Part shown: positions 1-5,224 of the stretch, one piece after another
Layout: every line of letters starts with the position of its first letter
Numbering within the stretch: the stretch's first letter is position 1
Assembly: GCA_030598355.1 (NCBI GenBank)
Contig: JAUVQD010000074.1
Span: 1 to 6,942, forward strand
Source: Actinomycetes bacterium
GTDB lineage: Bacteria; Actinomycetota; Aquicultoria; CAJVYJ01; JAUVQD01
Reading direction: 5' to 3'
Length of the DNA: 6,942 nt
Notes under the pieces: generated by a model
Told to the model about the DNA's origin: nothing
The model's input: only the letters and a program-made list of their open reading frames with translations
Database searches by the model: none
Made by a program: the position numbers and the translations under genes

Positions 1-339
1 CTTGTTCAAGCCAATCAAAGTAGCGGCCGCGTCGGCGCTCCCGCCCCCCAACCCGGCGGCTACTGGGATCTTCTTTCTCAAGGTAATCCTGACCCCGCCT
101 ACGGGCTTAAAGTTCGTTGACAGAAGACTGGCCGCTCTTAAGACCAGATTCTCGCGATTGTCTATCCGGGAGTCATCACAGTCCAGAATCAACTCATCAG
201 CCGTTGATATGGTGATCTCATCGGCAAGGGTAATGCTTTGAATAATACTTGTTATTTGGTGGTAGCCTGATGATGATCGGTCTTTGACCTGTAGGTATAG
301 GTTTACCTTGGCATGGGCCTCAAAACATAAGGTGCCCAT
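1..339 (-). CDS. ispE: 4-diphosphocytidyl-2-C-methyl-D-erythritol kinase, N-terminal part (cut by window edge)
   Basis: IspE is the cytoplasmic ATP-dependent kinase of the MEP (non-mevalonate) isoprenoid pathway; it phosphorylates the 2-hydroxyl of CDP-methylerythritol. Reading the minus strand from the ATG at 339 gives 113 codons open to the window edge. The start of the protein carries AKVNLYL (residues 10-16) and GYH (25-27), the usual IspE substrate-side region. Residues 92-104 read PVAAGLGGGSADA, the GHMP-kinase ATP-binding glycine loop in its IspE form. About 170-180 residues of a usual 280-300 are missing because the window ends, not because the gene is broken. The start lies 15 bp after the veg stop and has no clear Shine-Dalgarno sequence, so translation may be coupled to veg. 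The veg-ispE order matches Bacillus subtilis. Confidence 0.95.
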   Translation of the reverse strand, partial: MGTLCFEAHAKVNLYLQVKDRSSSGYHQITSIIQSITLADEITISTADELILDCDDSRIDNRENLVLRAASLLSTNFKPVGGVRITLRKKIPVAAGLGGGSADAAATLIGLNK

Positions 340-354
340 CTCAGCAGAGAGAAC

Positions 355-651
355 TTATTGTTGTAGCCAGGGAAGTAGGTTGTCGCCTTTATCAATGTCG
401 CTAAGTTCAACGGTTTTCGTCAAAACATCGGCGTAGCTATACGAAACCCGCCGAGAACGATTACGTTTCTCTTCTACTTTAATCACAAAAAGATTGGGAT
501 GTGTCTCTTCCAAAACCCCCAAGCGTTCAATGATCTTGCAACGCCCCATATTTGCTCGGACTTTCATCCTAACACCAACACAAGTCTGCAGTTCCGTCTT
601 AATTCTTTTTACTACCTCAATCTGAGGCAACTGCGAAGTAGCAATATTCAT
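355..651 (-). CDS. veg: Veg family protein (DUF1021)
   Basis: Small 98-residue protein of the Veg family. In Bacillus subtilis Veg is an abundant small protein reported to stimulate biofilm formation; its molecular action is poorly defined. Family signatures seen are the basic central stretch VRANMGRCKIIERLGVL (about 31-47), LFVIKVE (54-60) and RRVSYSYADVLTKTVEL (67-83). These align by eye with the Bacillus protein (86 residues), which has an ANGGRRKTIERSG stretch and an RVSYSYADILTETVEL stretch. The ATG at 651 is supported by a strong GGAGGGGG box seven bases upstream. It is followed by ispE after 15 bp, as expected from Firmicute synteny, but sspF, which lies between them in Bacillus, is absent. 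The C-terminal tail after residue 84 (DIDKGDNLLPWLQQ) looks lineage-specific. Confidence 0.93.
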   Translation of the reverse strand: MNIATSQLPQIEVVKRIKTELQTCVGVRMKVRANMGRCKIIERLGVLEETHPNLFVIKVEEKRNRSRRVSYSYADVLTKTVELSDIDKGDNLLPWLQQ

Positions 652-658
652 AGACCAA

Positions 659-666
659 CCCCCTCC
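659..666 (-). promoter_or_regulatory. Strong ribosome binding site of veg
   Basis: The minus strand reads GGAGGGGG seven bases before the ATG at 651. This fixes the veg start and predicts efficient translation, in keeping with the high abundance of Veg in Bacillus. Confidence 0.75.
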
Positions 667-687
667 AGGCTAGGCAACCTGTTCCTA

Positions 688-715
688 ATTCTAACAAAGC
701 ACTTTCGAAAAGCAA
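688..715 (-). promoter_or_regulatory. Candidate veg-ispE promoter
   Basis: On the minus strand an extended -10 element, TGT followed by TAGAAT (TAGAAT at 693-688, five of six consensus matches), has a weak -35 hexamer TTGCTT (715-710) 16 bases upstream. It would give a leader of roughly 30 nt before the veg ATG. A second candidate pair lies just upstream: TTGTCA (750-745), 17-base spacer, GATATT (727-722). The 122-bp gap between the ccmC-like gene and veg shows no hairpin plus T-run terminator, so read-through from the ccmC-like gene is also possible. Prediction by eye only. Confidence 0.4.
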
Positions 716-773
716 CAAAAAAATATCTACCCTCTTGAGCTTGTTGACAAACTTAATTAACAAACTAAAACAA

Positions 774-1385
774 TTATTCTTCTCTGCCGATCCAATATCT
801 AACAATTTGCAGGCCAGCAATAGTAATCATGCCCGCAATTAGAAGCGGAAAAACTTTGATCGCGATGGAGTCTGACCTAAAAATAGGTGAGTCCGGGTGG
901 ATAACGCGCTCAGTTCGAATAATCAATACCCACGTAATTATACCCAAGCCCAAGTTCGCTAAACCAGCAATCGTCTTCGACCCGCTAATTCGCACGGCTA
1001 TCGCAGCTACCGCTGCCACAAAAAATATTTGTCCGAGCATCGCCATTCTGGGTTCCGCCCAAAAAACTCCGCCCCACGTAATCTTTGCTGTCACAGCCCC
1101 AAGGAAACCGGTAAGCGCAAAGAGCGACAATCCAACCACTGCGCAGCCCGTAGACCAACTGATAAGTGCCTCGTTCCGGAAAAACAAGAACAAAAGCCCA
1201 GCTATTCCACCTAACGATATTAGCCCTATTCCAACCCACATCATCGCGGCATGCACGTAAACTAGTTTAACTGCTTTTCCCAGAGTAGCTTCAGCAGGCG
1301 CAAACCAGGCGAACACGACCATCAGAAGTATCGCGGCTGCAATAACAAGCGGGATATTCTCTCGGCTTCTCAAAATTTTCAACAT
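774..1385 (-). CDS. CcmC-like cytochrome c biogenesis / haem-handling membrane protein
   Basis: Polytopic membrane protein of 203 residues with about six predicted transmembrane helices (near 11-29, 42-68, 76-100, 112-133, 139-158 and 172-196). It resembles the CcmC/CcsA haem-handling superfamily. VYVHAAMMW (42-50) corresponds to the YxHVP haem-ligand histidine region of CcmC, with His45 as candidate ligand. WGGVFWAEPR (104-113) sits where the tryptophan-rich WWD motif (WGTWWVWDxR) is expected, and VIHPDSP (161-167) supplies a second candidate ligand, His163. CcmC delivers haem to the chaperone CcmE at the outer face of the membrane. The protein is a little shorter than typical CcmC (about 220-245), and the WWD motif has lost tryptophans and carries Glu for Asp, so haem transfer to CcmE is unproven. 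No other ccm gene is in the window. The ATG at 1385 has no visible Shine-Dalgarno sequence; the transcript may be nearly leaderless. Confidence 0.78.
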   Translation of the reverse strand: MLKILRSRENIPLVIAAAILLMVVFAWFAPAEATLGKAVKLVYVHAAMMWVGIGLISLGGIAGLLFLFFRNEALISWSTGCAVVGLSLFALTGFLGAVTAKITWGGVFWAEPRMAMLGQIFFVAAVAAIAVRISGSKTIAGLANLGLGIITWVLIIRTERVIHPDSPIFRSDSIAIKVFPLLIAGMITIAGLQIVRYWIGREE

Positions 1386-1390
1386 AATAA

Positions 1391-1437
1391 TAAGCTAGCA
1401 ATAATTATGCCTGGTCAAGCAGGAAATGTCTAGCTTA
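1391..1437. repeat. Inverted repeat flanking the ccmC-like promoter
   Basis: TAAGCTAG at 1391-1398 and its exact reverse complement CTAGCTTA at 1430-1437 are separated by 31 bases, with arm centres 39 bp apart, close to four helical turns. The arms bracket the -35/-10 pair: one overlaps the -35 box and the other covers the expected transcription start. This could be a pair of operator half-sites permitting DNA looping or cooperative binding. The same half-site recurs as a perfect palindrome at 6860-6875. Confidence 0.5.
1404..1432 (-). promoter_or_regulatory. Candidate sigma-70-type promoter of the ccmC-like gene
   Basis: The minus strand carries TAGACA (1432-1427) and CATAAT (1409-1404), each five of six consensus matches, separated by exactly 17 bases. 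Only 18 bases lie between the -10 box and the ATG, so the 5' leader would be about 10-12 nt. This agrees with the lack of a ribosome binding site. The pair sits inside an inverted repeat described separately. Confidence 0.55.
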
Positions 1438-1446
1438 AAACGCATA

Positions 1447-1463
1447 TTTGTTTAGCAAACAAA
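1447..1463. repeat. AT-rich perfect inverted repeat between mscS and the ccmC-like gene
   Basis: TTTGTTT and AAACAAA form a 7-bp stem with a 3-base AGC centre. A further pair, GCTTAA (1433-1438) and TTAAGC (1477-1482), encloses it. On the minus strand it lies 14 bp past the mscS stop and is followed by only a short TTTT run, so it would be a weak terminator at best. It may instead be an operator. Nothing else is recognised in the 91-bp gap apart from the ccmC-like promoter. Confidence 0.4.
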
Positions 1464-1476
1464 GGATATTTTGGTG

Positions 1477-2358
1477 TTAAGCCGCTTTTTTTTGCTCTTC
1501 CCGCTTCTTCAAAATAACTTTTTGAAAAAAAACATGGTTGGGAATACTGATAATTCTCTCCGCGTCTCGCAGCTGAACGGCGCCCAAGCCTATTTGTTCA
1601 ACCACGCCGGAATAATCGTCAATGCTTATTCTGTCGCCAACAGCCAGGCGATCTCTTATTTGATACCCGGCAATAATCGCCCCGAAGACATCGCGGGCGC
1701 CGAGCCCAAAACCAATGGCGGCCGCCAGCGCCAGTCCAAGGGCGGCGGCGCCCAATAAAACGCTGACCAAAAACCTATCCAGAACTAACGAACCGGCCAC
1801 ACCCAATACGTTTAGAGCCAAACCAAACCCCAAAACAATGATAATCGCGTAGATAAACCAGCTTGAAGCTTGCAGAAAACCAAGGTTTGATGGCGCCATT
1901 ACAGCCAGGAAAATATTGCGAAGAAGACCGGCAATCAAAAAAGCGGCGGCTAGGACAAGAAGTGCCCCGAACACTTCGGGAAGAAACCCAATGACCTGCT
2001 CAATCAAGACTCGACCCGACCTCAAATTAACCATGTCGGCAGCCGGCGCCAATCCGAAAAAGAAAAAAGTGGCCCAGAAAACAACTGTCCCTAACAACTG
2101 TGAGAGCGATACTTTAAGACCAGCCAATTCGAACACTTTATGGTTAATCGGCCCCGCGGCAAGCAGCTCATCGAATTTCACAGCCTCGAGAACGTAATTA
2201 ATTAAATACTGCAGAACCTTAGCGAGAATCCATCCGAAAAGAACCGCTAAAGAGGCGGCGATCAAAGAAGGAAGAAAAGCAAGGGTGGCTTCGGCAACAT
2301 GGATAATTTGTGAAAGCAACAACTCGCCCAATTTGCGTATTTCTATGATGACAGCCAT
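1477..2358 (-). CDS. MscS-type small-conductance mechanosensitive channel, short form
   Basis: Membrane channel of 293 residues that by homology opens under membrane tension to release solutes during osmotic downshock. Hydrophobic helices lie near 24-48, 85-105, 125-153, 163-187 and 190-226. The last is a Gly/Ala-rich pore-lining helix ending in LAAAIGFGLGARDVFGAIIAGYQIRD (split here: residues 211-224 and 225-236), typical of MscS TM3 running into the cytoplasm. The MscS beta domain follows: LAVGDRISIDDYSGVVEQIGL (about 238-258), then RIISIPNHVF (268-277). The protein ends about 15 residues later with a basic tail (KKREEQKKAA), so the C-terminal alpha/beta domain of canonical MscS is missing. 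The N-terminal helices resemble the conserved TM helix repeats (PF05552) found in such channels. The start at 2358 is supported by AAGGGGGG nine bases upstream. It lies 56 bp after the DUF72 gene and could share its transcript. Confidence 0.88.
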   Translation of the reverse strand: MAVIIEIRKLGELLLSQIIHVAEATLAFLPSLIAASLAVLFGWILAKVLQYLINYVLEAVKFDELLAAGPINHKVFELAGLKVSLSQLLGTVVFWATFFFFGLAPAADMVNLRSGRVLIEQVIGFLPEVFGALLVLAAAFLIAGLLRNIFLAVMAPSNLGFLQASSWFIYAIIIVLGFGLALNVLGVAGSLVLDRFLVSVLLGAAALGLALAAAIGFGLGARDVFGAIIAGYQIRDRLAVGDRISIDDYSGVVEQIGLGAVQLRDAERIISIPNHVFFQKVILKKREEQKKAA

Positions 2359-2367
2359 GAGCTCACG

Positions 2368-2375
2368 CCCCCCTT
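2368..2375 (-). promoter_or_regulatory. Ribosome binding site of the mscS-like gene
   Basis: The minus strand reads AAGGGGGG nine bases before the ATG at 2358. It selects this ATG; the nearby upstream GTG is out of frame. Confidence 0.6.
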
Positions 2376-2378
2376 GCG

Positions 2379-2407
2379 ACCCCTAGATTTTTCCCAATAC
2401 CAGGGGT
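2379..2407. repeat. Inverted repeat between the DUF72 and mscS-like genes
   Basis: ACCCCT (2379-2384) and AGGGGT (2402-2407) could pair across a 17-base loop in the 56-bp intergenic gap. No T-run follows on the minus strand, so a terminator is unlikely. It could be an RNA stem just ahead of the mscS ribosome binding site, or chance. Confidence 0.25.
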
Positions 2408-2414
2408 ACTTAAA

Positions 2415-3314
2415 TCAAATATCGATTATTTCAGCAAAGCGGAGAGCATTCTTAACAGCGAAGTTCCGAAAACAATTATTAAACATCACATATGTTTCAT
2501 TCGTAAATGGCGAGATTTTCTCAATCTTTTGCGCCCAATCATCGAGCTCATCATCAGTGTAATCATACGCGTAGCGCTCAGCAACTGAGATTCCTTTTTT
2601 ATACCAGTTGTTGCTATTCCGTCCGTGAAACCTGATGTACGAAATGTCAGAAGTAACTTCTACAACTGGCGGGAGCGTAGTGCCGCCGGCAAACTGTGGC
2701 TCATCAACACAAACATAAGCCAGTTTATTTCGCGTCAGAAAATCAAATGTCTTCTCATAGTTTTCTTTAGCCAACCATGAAGAATGCCGAAACTCGACCG
2801 CTAACCGATAGTGACTGAGCTTTGCCTGGCACGTCAGAATATAGTCCATGTTCATCCCGCCAAAGAGAAAATACGGTGGAAACTGAAATAGTACGACACC
2901 GAGCTTCCCGGCACTCTCAGCCGGCATAAGGGCTGAATCAAACATTTGCCAAGCCAATTCCCGCGCTTGGGCAGGCACATCTTCAAACCGTAAATACGAA
3001 GACTTCACTTTGTCAGCCGGGATAAGCTCTTTGACCGCTTTTGGCAACCGCCTCGGATCAATCCCGTGTCTCGTTAGCAAACCAAAGGCTTTATAGTGAA
3101 GCGTAAACTCGGGCGGTGTTCGCTCGGTTTGCAGACCAATAACTTTTTCGGAAGGTAGCGCGTAGTAGGTAGAGTCAACTTCAACCGTATTGAAGTTTTC
3201 AGCGTAGAACCTGAGTCTCTCCTCGGCCGTCATTCGCGGCGATGGATAGAATTCCTCAGATTCTATTAAGGTCGGGTCCGTCCAACCGCATGTTCCAAGG
3301 CTCAATCGCGACAT
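2415..3314 (-). CDS. DUF72 / YecE family protein
   Basis: Protein of 299 residues of the DUF72 (YecE-like) family, predicted soluble, with a TIM-barrel-like fold known from solved family members; the biochemical function is unknown. Motifs in order are LGTCGW (6-11, family GTSGW), FNTVEVDSTYYALP (41-54), LGVVLFQFPP (138-147), AVEFRHSSW (172-180), YIRFHGRN (226-233) and VMFNN followed by NALRF (276-280, 289-293). The conserved acidic, aromatic and histidine positions suggest a binding or catalytic pocket. Length is slightly above the usual 230-290 and the frame is intact. The ATG at 3314 gives the family N-terminus directly and has only a weak purine-rich upstream sequence. It diverges from the DUF2207 gene across 74 bp and precedes the mscS-like gene. 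Confidence 0.88.
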   Translation of the reverse strand: MSRLSLGTCGWTDPTLIESEEFYPSPRMTAEERLRFYAENFNTVEVDSTYYALPSEKVIGLQTERTPPEFTLHYKAFGLLTRHGIDPRRLPKAVKELIPADKVKSSYLRFEDVPAQARELAWQMFDSALMPAESAGKLGVVLFQFPPYFLFGGMNMDYILTCQAKLSHYRLAVEFRHSSWLAKENYEKTFDFLTRNKLAYVCVDEPQFAGGTTLPPVVEVTSDISYIRFHGRNSNNWYKKGISVAERYAYDYTDDELDDWAQKIEKISPFTNETYVMFNNCFRNFAVKNALRFAEIIDI

Positions 3315-3388
3315 TTCTTCGTTCCCGTCTGTCAGGAAATCTATTAGAATCTAACATAGGCCAACAGAAAATGTGAACGGAGCGTAAG
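3315..3388. promoter_or_regulatory. Divergent promoter region for DUF72 and DUF2207 genes
   Basis: This 74-bp gap must hold both promoters. Plus-strand candidates are CTGTCA (3329-3334), 17 bases, TAACAT (3352-3357); or TTCCCG (3322-3327), 17 bases, TAGAAT (3345-3350). On the minus strand TTCACA is 17 bases from TTAGAT, a weak match. The centre holds an 11-bp palindrome TTAGAATCTAA (3344-3354) overlapping candidates on both strands, where one protein could act on both genes. All box calls are by eye and weak. Confidence 0.35.
3379..3382 (+). promoter_or_regulatory. Ribosome binding site deciding the TTG start of the DUF2207 gene
   Basis: GGAG lies six bases before the TTG at 3389. The only nearby upstream ATG (3371) is followed at once by a TGA, so TTG is the likely start, and it gives a complete signal peptide. 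Confidence 0.6.
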
Positions 3389-5206
3389 TTGATAACTAAA
3401 AAAAGATTTGGCAATCGCCTGAAACTACTAGTTTTGGTTTCGTTCTTTCTTTTGTTGCCCGCTTTTACTAGTACCGCTTTCGCCAAAAGCTTCTCTTTTA
3501 CATCGGTCAATGTCGACCTTCATGTCAACCCTGACGGTTCCATTGATCTCATTGAGAATAGGACCTTTGATTTCGAAGGCGATTTTACTTGGGCGACCTA
3601 TGAGGTCTTTACCAAGGGCGCCACAGACATCACCAACTTTGAGGTTTTAGAAGGCGGCCAACCTTTTCAACAATCTGCCGCGGGAACGGCTGGAACCGTC
3701 AACATTACTAAGAGTCCTACCTCAATTAAAGCGCAGTGGTATTTTAACGCTAGCGATCAACAACGAACATTCACTTTCAAATATCGGGCTCTCGATGCTG
3801 TCAGAGTCTTTGCCGATGTGGCTGAAGTTAACTGGAAGGTGGTTGGAGCCGGCTGGGACGAATCCGCCGGAAGCGTTAAGACGACTGTGCGCCTGCCGGT
3901 TGGAGCAGAGAAATCCCAAATAAGAGCCTGGGGCCATGGTCCGCTCAATGGCAATGTCTCGATCGTCAATGGAAATACCATTGACTACACAGTTTCCGGC
4001 TTGCCCGCACACACATTTGTTGAAGCCAGAGCAACATTTCCCCCTGCCCTGGTCCCGCAAGCCTCAAGACGAGTTAGCAATGATGGATTGCCAACAATTC
4101 TGTCTGAGGAAAAAGAGTGGGCAAACCAAGCAAATGCCAAACGCCGACTGGCGCGGGCCGGAAATGCTTTCGGCGTCATTCTGCCTTTTCTCACTTTGAC
4201 CGCTGGCTTTGTCCTGTGGCTAATCTTCGGGAAAGAGCACAAAGTCGACTCCAAGATAAACTACTTCCGCGAACTCCCATATGACTACCCGCCGGCGATC
4301 ACCGGCTACCTCTGGCGATTTGGAAATGTGGACGTCAGCGACTTGACGGCCACGATGATGGACTTGGCCAGACGGGGCTGGCTGAAGATAACGGAAACAA
4401 AAAAAGAGAAACAAGGTTTTTTTGGCAGCAAGATCGAATACGACTATGAGCTTGAGCGCCTGGATGAACCAAAAGATAAATTGCAGAATTTTGAGGCCCA
4501 AATGATGGCCTATTTCTTCCGTACGATCGGCAACGATAAGACCGTTACCATGGAGGAGGTCAAAGATTACGCAAAAAGCCACACGACCAGCTTTCAGGGA
4601 TTTATGAGAAAATGGAAGAAATCTATCAAGACAGCTGGAAAGAAAAATCGCTTCATTGATCCGACGGGCACAATTATGATGGCCGTGAATATCTTTGTCG
4701 GCGCCGCTGTTGCTATCACCGGGGTTATTCTACTCACTAAGGGAATGTACGGCGGCATTGTCTCATTGGTCTTAGGGATTACTCAGGCCTTATTTTCCGG
4801 ACTTTTTCGGAGACGAACAAAAGAGGGAGCGCTACAACTTAGTAAATGGGCAGCTTTTCGCCGGTTCCTTCTCCACTTTTCCAACCTGAAAGAAGCTGCC
4901 CCAAGCTCAATGATCATCTGGGAGCATTATCTGGTCTATGCCGTTAGTTTGGGAGTGGCCACGCAAGTTATCAAGCAATTGAAAGTTGTTATCCCCGAAG
5001 CCACAGCCGCCCGTTATAGCGGTCCCGTCTGGTTTCATTCAAGCCGGGAGATGGAGGGGTTTGGCGGACTGGAAGGCCTCCAGAATTCTTTCACGCAAAT
5101 GACAAACGCTGCTTCCAGCGCAATGAGTTCCGGTTCCGGTGGCGGTGGCGGATTCAGCGGCGGAGGCGGTGGAGGAGGCGGTGGAGGTGGAGGCAGCGCC
5201 GGCTAA
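3389..5206 (+). CDS. DUF2207 membrane protein with signal peptide and polyglycine C-terminus
   Basis: A 605-residue DUF2207 family protein; function unknown. A signal peptide (1-32: basic start KKRFGNR, hydrophobic LLVLVSFFLLLPAF, AFA at 30-32 before a likely cleavage) leads into an extracellular beta-rich domain of about 33-255 (VNVDLHVNPDGSIDLIENRTF and EVNWKVVGAGWDE are typical). A transmembrane helix follows at about 261-281. The next segment has PPAITGYLWRFGNVDVSDLTATMMDLARRGWLKI (301-310, 311-334), a family hallmark that looks winged-helix-like. Two further helices lie at about 428-449 and 452-472, then a family C-terminal region ending in PVWFHSS (546-552). The tail (579-605) is almost pure glycine with a few serines. 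The start is TTG with GGAG six bases upstream. It is the only plus-strand gene, convergent with the radical SAM gene. Confidence 0.88.
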   Translation: MITKKRFGNRLKLLVLVSFFLLLPAFTSTAFAKSFSFTSVNVDLHVNPDGSIDLIENRTFDFEGDFTWATYEVFTKGATDITNFEVLEGGQPFQQSAAGTAGTVNITKSPTSIKAQWYFNASDQQRTFTFKYRALDAVRVFADVAEVNWKVVGAGWDESAGSVKTTVRLPVGAEKSQIRAWGHGPLNGNVSIVNGNTIDYTVSGLPAHTFVEARATFPPALVPQASRRVSNDGLPTILSEEKEWANQANAKRRLARAGNAFGVILPFLTLTAGFVLWLIFGKEHKVDSKINYFRELPYDYPPAITGYLWRFGNVDVSDLTATMMDLARRGWLKITETKKEKQGFFGSKIEYDYELERLDEPKDKLQNFEAQMMAYFFRTIGNDKTVTMEEVKDYAKSHTTSFQGFMRKWKKSIKTAGKKNRFIDPTGTIMMAVNIFVGAAVAITGVILLTKGMYGGIVSLVLGITQALFSGLFRRRTKEGALQLSKWAAFRRFLLHFSNLKEAAPSSMIIWEHYLVYAVSLGVATQVIKQLKVVIPEATAARYSGPVWFHSSREMEGFGGLEGLQNSFTQMTNAASSAMSSGSGGGGGFSGGGGGGGGGGGGSAG

Positions 5207-5222
5207 ACGGTCACCGTGGCGC
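5196..5222. terminator. Candidate bidirectional hairpin between convergent genes
   Basis: GCGCC (5196-5200) can pair with GGCGC (5218-5222), with a further GG/CC pairing inside across a 2-base bulge, and the gap itself holds the 11-bp inverted repeat ACGGTCACCGT (5207-5217). These overlap the end of the DUF2207 gene and the 18-bp gap to the radical SAM stop. There is no T-run on either strand, so intrinsic termination is not established. Confidence 0.35.
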
Positions 5223-5224
5223 GA

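Noticed and set aside
2..241. Plus-strand open frame of 79 residues at the left edge
   Set aside because: The opposite strand encodes IspE with the GLGGGSADA motif; this frame is its shadow.
617..820. Minus-strand open frame of 67 residues across the ccmC-veg gap
   Set aside because: It overlaps the end of the ccmC-like gene and the start of veg in another frame, spans the veg promoter and ribosome binding site, and has no family features.
829..1260. Plus-strand open frame of 143 residues opposite the ccmC-like gene
   Set aside because: It is antisense to a conserved membrane protein; its composition reflects the complement of hydrophobic codons and it has no family match I recognise.
1486..1493. 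T-run near the mscS end as a plus-strand terminator
   Set aside because: It is the complement of the lysine-rich C-terminal codons of the mscS-like gene, and no plus-strand gene precedes it.
774..3314. A defence or other multi-gene system formed by the DUF72, mscS and ccmC-like genes
   Set aside because: All are common housekeeping or accessory families with separate promoters or weak linkage; no nuclease, toxin, sensor or NTPase domain is present.
5139..5199. GGN tandem repeat as a separate repeat element
   Set aside because: It is simply the coding sequence of the glycine-rich DUF2207 tail.
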